Below are positions 36,871-45,494 of a stretch of 64,000 nucleotides of DNA, one piece after another. The translations under genes were made by a program, and so were the position numbers. The notes beneath the pieces are model-generated. The model was not told the origin of the DNA. It did no database searches and saw nothing but the letters and a program-made list of their open reading frames with translations. Source of the DNA: Mucilaginibacter xinganensis (GTDB lineage Bacteria; Bacteroidota; Bacteroidia; Sphingobacteriales; Sphingobacteriaceae); contig JAMFSA010000095.1 in the NCBI GenBank assembly GCA_026225055.1, positions 1-64,000 of the forward strand, given 5' to 3'. Within the stretch, counting starts at the first letter, position 1, and each line of letters opens with the position of its first letter.

Positions 36871-38529
36871 TTATTTCAATATCCACATAATACCATTAAT
36901 ATCATCATTGCCACCATATTGGTTAGCTAATGCTGTGTTGTAATTAGTAGTATTCGCGGTACGCTCACTTGCAGGATATTGGAAACGTTGTGCTATACGC
37001 TGACCGTTATCAGTACCCGGGCCTGTAGTAAAGGTAGGCACACCGGTACGGCGATAGGTAAAGTACGACTCCAAACCTGAGTGACGGAATAATGCCAGGT
37101 ATTTCTGTTGTAATATCTGGGTTAAACCAGTTGCGCCACCTGCATATTTTACACCAGCCTGGTTATAATAGGTACTCCAGTTAGTGTTAATGGTGTAAGC
37201 ATCATAATTACCTAACACGGTAACACTTGTTGATCCCGGGCGATAAAAATACGCTGTAAATGAACCGGTAGCCGGGATGCTGTATGATGCCATTGAAGCC
37301 TGTATACCTGCCTCATAATATGTTTCTGCATTGCCGGTGGTCCAGCCGCGGTTTATAGCTTCGGCTATGTTAAACTGTAACTCTGCATAACCAATTTGTA
37401 TGCTTGGCTCACCTGTATAAGTTGAGTAGTAACGTTTACGGTTCAGGAATGAATAACGCTGTAAACCCGCCTGACTGTACATTACACCAAGGTCTAATCC
37501 CGGGTCGGCACCAACGAATGATTTAAAATCAGTCGGGCTTTGTTTCAGGGTATCAACCAGGTATCTTGCCGGTTCAGCCGTTACAAACACACGCGGATCC
37601 TGTAACTTGGTAAGCAAGCTAATATAGGTTGCAGATGTATTTTGCCTTGAACCGCTTTGACCAAAGTTATCCGGTGTTTGCGGATAGTAGTTTGTTGGGC
37701 TTACAAATACATATTGCAGGTTATCATCAGCACTTTGCATCAACGGGTATTTTGTTGGGTTGGTAACAACGCTGTTGAACTGTGATGCAACATTCAAGTC
37801 CGGATCAGATGCCTGTTTGCTTAGTTCTAACAGTAACCTTAACCTGAAAGTATTTACCACTTTTTGCCATTCAACCAGGTTATTACCAAAATAAATATCG
37901 CCACCTAAAGTTGCACCTAAGCCTGTACCACCAACTGATGGGTTTGCTATTAATTGGGTCATATCAGCATTAGCGCTTTCAAGCCATGCTAAACATTGTA
38001 CCATTACTGCCTTTTGCGTATCATAAGCAGGGGTAAGGTTAGTAACGCCTTTCAATGCCTGGGTCATCGGGATATCACCTCTTTCCAAACTCATTTTGCT
38101 GAAGAAATAGGCCCTGAAAAATTTACCCATTGCCTCATAAGGGTTGATAGCTGCACCGCCTGCTGAAGCAGCAACGGTTTCCATTTGTACCACGTTGTTT
38201 AGCGTGGTATAGTAATCAGCACCGCTATCAAAATCATAAGTGTTGTTACCGTAGTAGTTATAGTTATAAATGTAATACTGGCTCCAGATCTCAGCTTTAT
38301 TTGATGCTGATGGATACACCATGCTGCCTTGTGTGCTGCTGGTTGTACCGCCATCAGGCAGATCGGGCAAGTTGGTTAATACACCGTTCATCAGCAATGC
38401 TGCCGGTACGCTGGTTGGGTTGTTATTGTTTTGGGTTAATTCCTCAAAACTTTTTTTACAACTGGTTAGTGCCATTAACGATAGTGCCGGCACCAGTAAA
38501 TATATTTTAAATGTCTTTTTCATGGTCAT
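36871..38529 (-). CDS. susD: SusD/RagB-family outer-membrane lipoprotein
   Basis: A 552-residue surface lipoprotein that caps the SusC transporter and binds substrate. The lipobox is MALTSC with Cys24, followed by KKSFEELTQNNNNPTSVP, the usual SusD start. The protein has the SusD-like 2 (large-family) character with DFDSGADYYTTLNNVVQME and the C-terminal segment NGQRIAQRFQYPASERTANTTNYNTALA, common at SusD ends. The start may be either ATG in ATGACCATG (38529 or 38523). It is 13 bases downstream of susC. The cargo is not evident from sequence; the neighbours suggest a phosphorus-containing lipid head group or oligomer rather than a polysaccharide. Confidence 0.93.
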   Translation of the reverse strand: MTMKKTFKIYLLVPALSLMALTSCKKSFEELTQNNNNPTSVPAALLMNGVLTNLPDLPDGGTTSSTQGSMVYPSASNKAEIWSQYYIYNYNYYGNNTYDFDSGADYYTTLNNVVQMETVAASAGGAAINPYEAMGKFFRAYFFSKMSLERGDIPMTQALKGVTNLTPAYDTQKAVMVQCLAWLESANADMTQLIANPSVGGTGLGATLGGDIYFGNNLVEWQKVVNTFRLRLLLELSKQASDPDLNVASQFNSVVTNPTKYPLMQSADDNLQYVFVSPTNYYPQTPDNFGQSGSRQNTSATYISLLTKLQDPRVFVTAEPARYLVDTLKQSPTDFKSFVGADPGLDLGVMYSQAGLQRYSFLNRKRYYSTYTGEPSIQIGYAELQFNIAEAINRGWTTGNAETYYEAGIQASMASYSIPATGSFTAYFYRPGSTSVTVLGNYDAYTINTNWSTYYNQAGVKYAGGATGLTQILQQKYLALFRHSGLESYFTYRRTGVPTFTTGPGTDNGQRIAQRFQYPASERTANTTNYNTALANQYGGNDDINGIMWILK

Positions 38530-38542
38530 TATCTAATTTAGG

Positions 38543-41500
38543 TTAGAATGAAAGTTTTAGGTCAAGGCCGTAGCTGCGTACTGTTGGTGATTGCAAAACA
38601 GAAGTAGCTTGCGGGCTGTTATATTGGTCCAGATCCACATCTTTAAACCTTGCATCTTTGTAGAAGTACAATAGGTTGCGGCCAAATAATGATGCTGATG
38701 CACGTTGGATGAAAGTATGTGCTAACCAATCTTTAGGGAAATCGTAAGCTACAGTTACCTCGCGCAGTTTTGCATAAGTTTTGCTCATTAAGTTAGCTTC
38801 GTCAGTATTGTAATACTGGCTTACGTATTCCTGTACAAAAGCTGTTTGTGTATTTGGAGCAAACTGTAATTGGTTGTAGTTAAGAATTGCACCTGTTTTT
38901 GAATCGTAGTTTGGAGCAACACCGTTTGAGATAACAACACCCGGACCTACATATGAACCGTTATAACCTTTTTTACCAAAGTTTACCCAATCCTGGTAGC
39001 GGGCAGCACCAAGTGCACCTTCGGCGGTTTCAGCGTTAGCACCACCAACCATGGTCTTTTTGTGCATGTAATCAACCATAACACCACCTACTGAACCATC
39101 AAACTGGAATCCAAAAGTAATCTGTTTGTAACGGAAGCTGTTGTAAATGCTCCACTGGTAGTTAGCATTTAAGTGGCCCAGGAACTGATCAACAGGGTTT
39201 ACTAATGGTTCACCATTTGAACCGTTAACTATCTGGCCTTGTTTATTGCGTACGAAAGCTGAGCCATAAAAGTTATCTATACGCTCACCTTTGGTAAAGT
39301 AACCATTGTTGTAAGCATATGAAGTTTGACCGGCAGGCAACTCATCAAATGTTTGTTTGTAGGTTGATACGTTAACCAAAACATTCCAGCTGAAATCTTT
39401 TGATTTAACCGGGTTGCCATTTAATGAAGCTTCGTAACCAGTTTTTTTAGTTTTTAAAGCGTTTATATATTCAGTATTATAGCCGGTTGCGGTTGAAACG
39501 GTACTTGGTAACACTTCAGGTCCGTCAACATATTGGAAAGCGGTAGCGCTTAATCCTAAACGGTTCTTTAAGAATTTAATATCGAAACCTTCTTCGTAGT
39601 TAACACGGGTTGAGGTAACCAGGTTATTAGCATATATACTAGTTGATGAATAACCTGCAGTTTGGCTGTTATAGGGCTTACTTACTGAGTAAGTAGGGTT
39701 CAATGAATAATTAGGGCCGTTATAAGGTGAAAGATAAGTTGCACCATAATCCAATGGATTATCATATAATGACGGACCTGTACTGCCGCCAAAGGCTGTA
39801 ATAGAGCTATATGGTGCAGGGCCAATGGTTGGGCTGGTTTCATCGGTACGTACGTTTGAGTATGATGCGCGTACTTTTAAGAATGAAATAGCATCAGGCA
39901 GTTTAACGTAATCAGAAATTACTGAAGCTGCTGATAAGCTTGGATAATAATAAGTAGTTGGCATAGCGAAGGCTGATGATTTATCAACCCTGCCTGTGCT
40001 TGATATGGTCAGGAAGTTGCCGAATGTAGCATCTAATGAGTAAAAAGCACTTAACACACGCATTTGTGAGCTAAAGCTAGTAGCCTGTAAAGGGTTTTCA
40101 GAGTTACTGAATGAGTATACTCCCGGTACGTTCAGGTAATCGGTAGATACCCAGCTTGAGTTATAGCTGAAGTTACGCAGGTTGCCACCTACTAAACCGC
40201 TAAGGTTTACAAATTTCTTAACTGTGTAGTTATAGTTTAACAATAACTCGGTGTTGTTATCGAACAGGTCACGACGATCTTCGCGATAATCACCCATGTT
40301 ACCTTCACGGCCGTAAGGGTGTGCCGAATATGGCATATCCTCTGTACGTAAAATGTTATAGGTATCAATAGCACTACGTAAGGTTACGTTCAGGTTGTTA
40401 TCAATTTTAAAGTTTCCTGATAAGTAACCATAAGTATCATTTTTGTAGTGACCGCGTTTCCAGTCCTGAACCATAAACCATGGGTTATGGTAACGGGTGT
40501 ATTCTTCAAATTCTGATTGTACACCAACTTTACCTGGCTGCCATACAGCTTTTATTATCGGTTGGTTAACACTCCAGTCAGCACCTGTCCATATAGCCAG
40601 ATCATAGATCAAACTGTTCGGGCCGTAACTAACGTCAGGGAACTGATCAGTAGTTTGCCTGTTGAAATCGATATTCGCCTCAACAGTAAAACGTGAATCT
40701 ATTGGGTGGAATGACGCATATAAGTTAGCGTTAGCAATATCCAAATAGTTATCAGGGATATAGCTTTGCTGATGTTGTTGCGAAGCTGAGAAACGGATGT
40801 TGTAAGTATCACCAACCGCGCTTAAAGCAACTTCGTTATTGGTTTGATACCCAGTTTGTAAAAAGTTAGCTAAGTTGTTGGCACCACGGGCAGTCCATGG
40901 AGTTGCCTGGCGTACGCCATTAACTACAGGGCTATCAAACTGAGGGATCAGCTGACCAGCGAAATATGGGCCCCAGATATCATAATCACTATCCACACCG
41001 CCTGGTGCGCCACCTTTACCATCAACAAATTCATAAAACTCGTTTTCACCTGGTCCAAATGAGTGCTGTACACGAGGGAAAGCCAAGAATCCTTTGTTAA
41101 GAATGGTGCTGCTGTTCAGATCAACAGTAAAACCCTTTTTGTTTTTGTCGCCTTTTTTGGTAGTAATTAATATAGCTCCGTTTGCCGCACGGCTACCGTA
41201 TAATGCAGCAGCAGCAGGGCCTTTTAATACGGTATAAGTTTCAATATCATCGGGGCTGATGTTGAAAGTGTCTGTGTTGATAGGGAAACCATCCACAACA
41301 TATAAGGTAACGGCATCGCCCCTTATTAATACGTTAGGTGTACCTAATAACTCGGCTGATGCGCCAACTGATAAACCTGCAACTTTACCTGCTAAACCTG
41401 TGATAGGGTTAGGGTCACGTGCTGTAGTTAAAGCCTCGCCATCAACTGTTTGGGTAGCGTAACCAATACGTTTTACGTCTTTCTTAACGTTTAACGCGGT

Positions 41501-41830
41501 TACTACCACTTCGTTTAATGCTTTGGCACCGCCTTGCATGCTAACGTTAATAACAGTTTGGTTACCAACTAATACTTCTTTTTTTTCATAGCCAATAAAG
41601 CTGAAAACCAAAGTCTGGTCGCTGTTGGCTTTAACTTCGAAACGGCCGTCGATATCGGTAACTGTACCTTTTTGGCCGCCTTTGATTATTACGCTAACAC
41701 CCGGCAGCGGCAGTTTATTTTCATCGGTCACAATACCACCGACCTTTGTTTGCCCAAAGCCGATGGCTGGGATAAGAAGCAATAACAGTGCTGTTATTGC
41801 AATCTTTAATTGCTGGTAAATTTGTTTCAT
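38543..41830 (-). CDS. susC: SusC/RagA-family TonB-dependent transporter
   Basis: A 1095-residue outer-membrane transporter. It has a signal peptide (about 1-26, ending GFGQ), an N-terminal CarboxypepD_reg-like domain (VGGIVTDENKLPLPGVSVIIKGGQKGTVTDIDGRF, about 30-65), and a TonB-box/plug region ALNEVVVTALNVKKDVKRIGYATQTVDG (about 103-130). The plug motif LKGPAAAALYGSRAANGAILITTKKG and a 22-stranded barrel ending in Phe (DLKLSF) follow. No FecI/FecR or hybrid two-component regulator is adjacent, unusual for a SusC. A long inverted repeat lies 44-85 bases upstream of its start and is shared with the phosphonatase-like operon. Confidence 0.95.
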   Translation of the reverse strand: MKQIYQQLKIAITALLLLLIPAIGFGQTKVGGIVTDENKLPLPGVSVIIKGGQKGTVTDIDGRFEVKANSDQTLVFSFIGYEKKEVLVGNQTVINVSMQGGAKALNEVVVTALNVKKDVKRIGYATQTVDGEALTTARDPNPITGLAGKVAGLSVGASAELLGTPNVLIRGDAVTLYVVDGFPINTDTFNISPDDIETYTVLKGPAAAALYGSRAANGAILITTKKGDKNKKGFTVDLNSSTILNKGFLAFPRVQHSFGPGENEFYEFVDGKGGAPGGVDSDYDIWGPYFAGQLIPQFDSPVVNGVRQATPWTARGANNLANFLQTGYQTNNEVALSAVGDTYNIRFSASQQHQQSYIPDNYLDIANANLYASFHPIDSRFTVEANIDFNRQTTDQFPDVSYGPNSLIYDLAIWTGADWSVNQPIIKAVWQPGKVGVQSEFEEYTRYHNPWFMVQDWKRGHYKNDTYGYLSGNFKIDNNLNVTLRSAIDTYNILRTEDMPYSAHPYGREGNMGDYREDRRDLFDNNTELLLNYNYTVKKFVNLSGLVGGNLRNFSYNSSWVSTDYLNVPGVYSFSNSENPLQATSFSSQMRVLSAFYSLDATFGNFLTISSTGRVDKSSAFAMPTTYYYPSLSAASVISDYVKLPDAISFLKVRASYSNVRTDETSPTIGPAPYSSITAFGGSTGPSLYDNPLDYGATYLSPYNGPNYSLNPTYSVSKPYNSQTAGYSSTSIYANNLVTSTRVNYEEGFDIKFLKNRLGLSATAFQYVDGPEVLPSTVSTATGYNTEYINALKTKKTGYEASLNGNPVKSKDFSWNVLVNVSTYKQTFDELPAGQTSYAYNNGYFTKGERIDNFYGSAFVRNKQGQIVNGSNGEPLVNPVDQFLGHLNANYQWSIYNSFRYKQITFGFQFDGSVGGVMVDYMHKKTMVGGANAETAEGALGAARYQDWVNFGKKGYNGSYVGPGVVISNGVAPNYDSKTGAILNYNQLQFAPNTQTAFVQEYVSQYYNTDEANLMSKTYAKLREVTVAYDFPKDWLAHTFIQRASASLFGRNLLYFYKDARFKDVDLDQYNSPQATSVLQSPTVRSYGLDLKLSF

Positions 41831-41869
41831 TTGCTGTTTTTAATTAAGGAATAATGAGATTGTTTCATG

Positions 41870-41915
41870 CAGCAATACTAAACTTAGTTTATTATTTGTA
41901 AACTAAGTTAGTATT
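41870..41915 (-). promoter_or_regulatory. Inverted-repeat operator/promoter upstream of susC
   Basis: The arms are at 41874-41890 (17 nt) and 41900-41915 (16 nt), inverted with a single-base gap and a 9-base spacer. Each arm contains the short palindrome AAACTAAGTTT or its one-base-shorter form. The segment 41870-41891, read on the minus strand, is identical over 22 bases to 43451-43472 before the HAD gene. It contains TAGTATTG, one mismatch from the Bacteroidota -7 box TANNTTTG. Its end is 39 bases from the susC ATG. Identity and spacing are observed; regulator binding is inferred. Confidence 0.75.
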
Positions 41916-42020
41916 ACCGTATGGTCAATATTGTGTGTAGAGAATGTTAAGCAGGTAGATTTGTGGTAACGGAGGTGTTACAATCTGCTTACAATAAATT
42001 AATCTTCGGAGCGTCTAAGA

Positions 42021-42596
42021 CTAATTATTCCTGTTTAAGTGCTTAATAGCTAAAGCTTTAATGTGTTCTACATTGTCAACCGGGATATCCATCTCTTTAG
42101 CCTTATCATCCCAGTACCTTAATTTAATGATTAACTCAGCATCAGGGTTCGCTTCAAAAGCCTGTGCTTCTTCTGCGCTCATTACTCCGCCCTGAAATTC
42201 CAGTGTAGTTTTACTGGCAGGCGATAATTTATCATAATATTCAGGGTATTTATAGGTAAGGTAGCGCTTGGCAACCACATGGCTTTCAACCAGGCTGGCC
42301 AGGCGTTCAGAGAAACCAAGCTCACGCAAAAAATCAGCACCTAATTTTTCATGATCCACATTACCCATGCCGTCCATACTTTCCACTTCGTCATGCGGAG
42401 CGCATAAGTGACCAATATCATGAAAGAATGCGGCAAGCACCACTTCATCGTCATGGCCTTCAGCCTCAGCAAGCGCTGCAGCTTGCGACATATGTTCTAA
42501 TTGTGAAACCGGTTCACCTATATAATCTTCATCACCGTATTGTTTATACAGCGAAAAAACTTTATCAACAATACCTTCAATATTTGATAGTGGCAT
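42021..42596 (-). CDS. phnZ: PhnZ-like HD-domain mixed-valence di-iron oxygenase
   Basis: A 191-residue HD-domain oxygenase from the ATG at 42596 (an upstream TTG frame is ignored). It resembles PhnZ, which cleaves (R)-2-amino-1-hydroxyethylphosphonate to glycine and phosphate. Di-iron ligands correspond to His35, His59-Asp60, His82, His106 and Asp163. PhnZ substrate-pocket motifs are conserved: DYIGEPVSQLEH (Tyr25, Glu28), FHDIGHLC with His63, GADFLRELGFSERLASLVESHVVAKRYL with Lys110, and TLEFQGGVM. PhnY, the hydroxylase that normally makes its substrate, is not in the window. It diverges from the XRE-cupin regulator gene. Confidence 0.88.
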   Translation of the reverse strand: MPLSNIEGIVDKVFSLYKQYGDEDYIGEPVSQLEHMSQAAALAEAEGHDDEVVLAAFFHDIGHLCAPHDEVESMDGMGNVDHEKLGADFLRELGFSERLASLVESHVVAKRYLTYKYPEYYDKLSPASKTTLEFQGGVMSAEEAQAFEANPDAELIIKLRYWDDKAKEMDIPVDNVEHIKALAIKHLNRNN

Positions 42597-42653
42597 AAAA
42601 ATGGATTTTAGCAAATGAAAGTTTTTAAAATTAGTTAATTGTTAATTTTTTAT

Positions 42654-42695
42654 GATATTGCGTTTAAACTTTGTTTAGCCTGATTAAACAATATC
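42654..42695. promoter_or_regulatory. Candidate operator in the phnZ/regulator divergent promoter region
   Basis: GATATTG (42654-42660) and CAATATC (42689-42695) form an outer inverted repeat. Inside, AAACTTTGTTTAG (42666-42678) matches 11 of 13 bases of AAACTAAGTTTAG found in the susC and HAD promoters and keeps the AAAC-N3-GTTT palindrome. It lies in the 185-base gap between divergent phnZ and the regulator gene, consistent with an autoregulatory site. This is weaker than the other two copies. Confidence 0.5.
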
Positions 42696-42781
42696 GCCAA
42701 TTAAAATTTAACTATTCTTAACGAAATTCAAGTTTGCAAAAAGTTTACTAATAATAACTTTGTTGCGTTAATACAACCTAA

Positions 42782-43360
42782 ATGGAAGAAGATACCCTAA
42801 TACAGATCAGTAATCATATAAAAGACAAACGCCGCGAAAAAAATATTACTGTACAGGAACTGGCCTTACGTGCCAATGTAAGTAAAGGCCTTATTTCACA
42901 GATAGAGAACAGCCGTACCATTCCATCTTTAATGGTATTAATAGATATTATTAAGGCGCTGGATATCGACCTGAATGAATTTTTTAAGGATATCCATACC
43001 AAAAGCAACCTCCCGCCTATATTAGTTAAGCGCAAAGCGGATTATGAGCATTTTGAGAAGGAGCATGCCATCGGGTTTCATTACCAGCGCATATTTACAC
43101 AGGTGATCAGCCAGTCAACCGTTGATATTGTAATATTAGAGCTTGAACCCGGCGCTGAAAGGCCAATGGTAGAAACTGAGGCTTTTGAATATAAATATGT
43201 TTTATCAGGCGAAATAGTTTATCAGTTTAATGAGGAGAGTATCACTTTATCACAAGGTGACTCCTTGCTGTTTGACGGTAGGATATCACATACACCGCAA
43301 AATCTTACCTCACAAACGGCTACCATATTAGTGGTCTATTTTTTTGAAGAGAAGAAATAA
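42782..43360 (+). CDS. XRE-family HTH regulator with C-terminal cupin domain
   Basis: A 192-residue one-component regulator. Residues 8-62 are an XRE helix-turn-helix: ISNHIKDKRREKNITVQELALRANVSKGLISQIENSRTIPSLMVLIDIIKALDID. Residues about 110-188 are a small cupin fold with DIVILELEPGAERPMVETEAFEYKYVLSGEIVYQFNEESITLSQGDSLLFDGRISHTPQNLT. This pairing, as in PuuR-type regulators, usually means a small ligand in the cupin controls DNA binding. Its location between phnZ and the HAD operon makes it the best candidate to bind the shared palindromes. Ligand identity is unknown, perhaps a phosphonate or its aldehyde. Confidence 0.92.
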   Translation: MEEDTLIQISNHIKDKRREKNITVQELALRANVSKGLISQIENSRTIPSLMVLIDIIKALDIDLNEFFKDIHTKSNLPPILVKRKADYEHFEKEHAIGFHYQRIFTQVISQSTVDIVILELEPGAERPMVETEAFEYKYVLSGEIVYQFNEESITLSQGDSLLFDGRISHTPQNLTSQTATILVVYFFEEKK

Positions 43361-43426
43361 TTCCAATGCCTGAATTGTTACAGTAACAGTTGCTAATTCT
43401 GCCTTTTGATTAATTAATTTTATCTT

Positions 43427-43472
43427 AATATTAATTTAGTTTGATATTAATAAACTAAGTTTAGTATTGCTG
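43427..43472 (+). promoter_or_regulatory. Inverted-repeat operator/promoter upstream of the phosphonatase-like operon
   Basis: Arms at 43427-43442 (16 nt) and 43452-43468 (17 nt) with a 9-base spacer, the same geometry as upstream of susC. Bases 43451-43472 are the identical 22-mer. TTTG at 43440-43443 and TAGTATTG at 43462-43469, 18 bases apart, approximate a Bacteroidota -33/-7 promoter (one mismatch, spacing one short), so the palindrome would overlap RNA polymerase contacts. The HAD ATG is 19 bases after the conserved block. Confidence 0.75.
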
Positions 43473-43491
43473 AACATTATTTAATCTTTTT

Positions 43492-44175
43492 ATGGCTATA
43501 AAATTAGTTGTTTTCGACATTGCCGGTACCACCGTTAAGGATAATCACGAAGTAAGTAAAGCTTTTCAATCAGCTTTAAAAAAATATAATTACCATGTTG
43601 AGGTAAGTACTATTGACCCTTTAATGGGCTATGAGAAAACTTTAGCAATAAAACAGATCCTGCGCTCTGTTGAGCTCGAAAAAAATATAACTGAAGAGTT
43701 GGTTGGCAAAATACATCGTGCTTTTGTTGAGCAGATGATAAAATATTACAGTACGTCGCCCGATATTGAAGCATTGCCAAATGTGGAGGAAACTTTCGCT
43801 GCTTTACATGAGCAGGGTGTACTTGTAGGCATTAACACAGGTTTCTCAAAAGATATTGCTGAAACGGTGATCAACCGACTGAACTGGAAAGAAAAAGGCT
43901 TAATAGACTTTTTAGTAGGATCGGATGAAGTAGAGTTAGGTCGCCCGCACCCGTACATGATTCAAAAAATGATGCGTGAAGGCGGGATTCTGCGCGGGGA
44001 AGAAGTGGCTAAAGTAGGTGATACTGAAGTTGATGTTCGCGAGGGCCAAAATGCAGGTTGTAAATATGTAATTGGTGTAACCACCGGCATTTTTACGCGC
44101 GACGAGCTGGAAGCCTATAAACCAACCCACATAATTAATAATATAGCACAGGTTATTGATATCATCAATCAATAA
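43492..44175 (+). CDS. Phosphonatase-like HAD hydrolase (PhnX-related, TIGR03351-type)
   Basis: A 227-residue C1-capped HAD enzyme. Motif I is FDIAGTT (nucleophile Asp9) with Ala11, the DxAGT form specific to phosphonoacetaldehyde hydrolase and its relatives. The cap motif MGYEK supplies Lys49 at the place of the PhnX Schiff-base lysine. The usual motif III lysine is replaced by Arg151 in GRPHPYMI, also as in PhnX. Motif IV GDTEVDVREG gives Asp177 and Asp181. The chemistry is expected to be C-P cleavage of a 2-oxoethylphosphonate to an aldehyde plus phosphate. There is no PhnW transaminase; an FAD oxidase two genes downstream is the likely supplier. It is first in an operon 2 bases from the transporter gene. 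Confidence 0.92.
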   Translation: MAIKLVVFDIAGTTVKDNHEVSKAFQSALKKYNYHVEVSTIDPLMGYEKTLAIKQILRSVELEKNITEELVGKIHRAFVEQMIKYYSTSPDIEALPNVEETFAALHEQGVLVGINTGFSKDIAETVINRLNWKEKGLIDFLVGSDEVELGRPHPYMIQKMMREGGILRGEEVAKVGDTEVDVREGQNAGCKYVIGVTTGIFTRDELEAYKPTHIINNIAQVIDIINQ

Positions 44176-44177
44176 TT

Positions 44178-45494
44178 ATGAAATTGACCGATAACCTGCG
44201 GGCAAAAGTTGCCAAATGGCCATACGGGGTGATCTCGTTATTGGCTGCTATCTCATCATTCGGGGCATATACATGTATGTATGCCTTTCGTAAAGGGTTT
44301 TCAGCAGGCACTTATAGCAACTTACAGTATTTTCATATCGATTATAAAGTTTGGCTGGTAATTGCTCAGATCATTGGCTATACCATGAGCAAATTTTATG
44401 GTATAAAGTTTATTTCAGAATTGAAACCCGGTCAAAGGGCTAAAAGTATATTGGTTTTAATAGGCGTGGCATGGTTGGCATTGTTCTTTTTCGCTATTGT
44501 TCCTGCGCCTTACAATATCATATTCCTGTTTATAAATGGATTCCCGCTGGGCTTAATTTGGGGTCTGGTTTTTGGGTATCTCGAAGGCCGCAAATCAACC
44601 GAATTTATGGCGGCAGTGTTATCCATCAGCCTCATTTTCGCTTCGGGCTTTGTTAAAACTGTAGCTCGCACTTTAATGGCTTCATTCCATGTAAGTGAAT
44701 ACCAGATGCCATTTTTAACCGGGGCATTATTTGTATTGCCACTACTGTTATTTGTATTCTGTTTGGAGCTGATGCCTCCACCAACCGAAGAAGATGTTAA
44801 GCTGCGTACCAAGCGTTTACCAATGGACGCTGCTGAGCGCAAAAACTTTTTACAGCGTTTTTTACCGGGCATTGTCCTTACACTGATCATCTATGTGTTA
44901 CTGACCATTATGCGCGATGTAAGGGATAATTTCGAGGTGGAGATCTGGTCGAGTTTAGGGGTAAAAGACAATACCATTTTTACCAAGATAGATAGTATAA
45001 TTTCTATCATCGTATTGGTGGGCATGAGTTTGCTTATACTGGTTAAAAATAATCTTAAAGCATTCAGCATTATACATTATATGATCATCGCTGGTTGTTT
45101 GCTGATAGGGGGATCCACCATCTTATTCGCGCTAAATGCAATTAATGCCATGACCTGGATGACATTGGCGGGCCTTGGCTTATACTTTGGCTATGTGCCA
45201 TACAACGCTGTGTTTTTTGAACGGATGCTGGCATCTTATCACTTTAAGGGCAATGTTGGCTTCCTGATATATGTGGCTGATTCAATGGGCTATTTGGGTA
45301 GCGTAAGCGTTTTGCTCATTAAAGAATTTGGCAGACCCAACATTAGCTGGGGCGCATTTTTTAAGGAAGGTGTGATGACGGTAGCCGTTGTAGGCGGTAT
45401 TTGCGCAGTATTATCATTGATCTATTTTTTAAACATGGCACGCGGCAAAGGCAAAAATAAGCCAGCCGATAGCCTTAATATAGTAACAGTATGA
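44178..45494 (+). CDS. DUF5690-family MFS-like transporter
   Basis: A 438-residue inner-membrane protein with about 12 hydrophobic segments in two halves joined by a basic cytoplasmic loop (LRTKRLPMDAAERKNF, about 213-228). The first helix is followed by YAFRKGFSAG with Arg38-Lys39. This resembles the RK phosphate-contact site of the organophosphate:phosphate antiporters GlpT and UhpT. A second basic motif TIMRDVRDNFEVEIW lies near the start of the C-terminal half. Placed between the phosphonatase-like gene and the FAD oxidoreductase (4-base ATGA overlap), it is probably the importer of the (amino)phosphonate. Substrate assignment is inference. Confidence 0.85.
   Translation: MKLTDNLRAKVAKWPYGVISLLAAISSFGAYTCMYAFRKGFSAGTYSNLQYFHIDYKVWLVIAQIIGYTMSKFYGIKFISELKPGQRAKSILVLIGVAWLALFFFAIVPAPYNIIFLFINGFPLGLIWGLVFGYLEGRKSTEFMAAVLSISLIFASGFVKTVARTLMASFHVSEYQMPFLTGALFVLPLLLFVFCLELMPPPTEEDVKLRTKRLPMDAAERKNFLQRFLPGIVLTLIIYVLLTIMRDVRDNFEVEIWSSLGVKDNTIFTKIDSIISIIVLVGMSLLILVKNNLKAFSIIHYMIIAGCLLIGGSTILFALNAINAMTWMTLAGLGLYFGYVPYNAVFFERMLASYHFKGNVGFLIYVADSMGYLGSVSVLLIKEFGRPNISWGAFFKEGVMTVAVVGGICAVLSLIYFLNMARGKGKNKPADSLNIVTV

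Noticed and set aside
41870..41915. susC upstream inverted repeat read as a transcription terminator of phnZ
   Set aside because: It lies 105 bases or more after the phnZ stop and only 39 bases before the susC ATG, lacks a GC-rich stem and U-run, and has an exact counterpart before another operon that follows no terminated gene.
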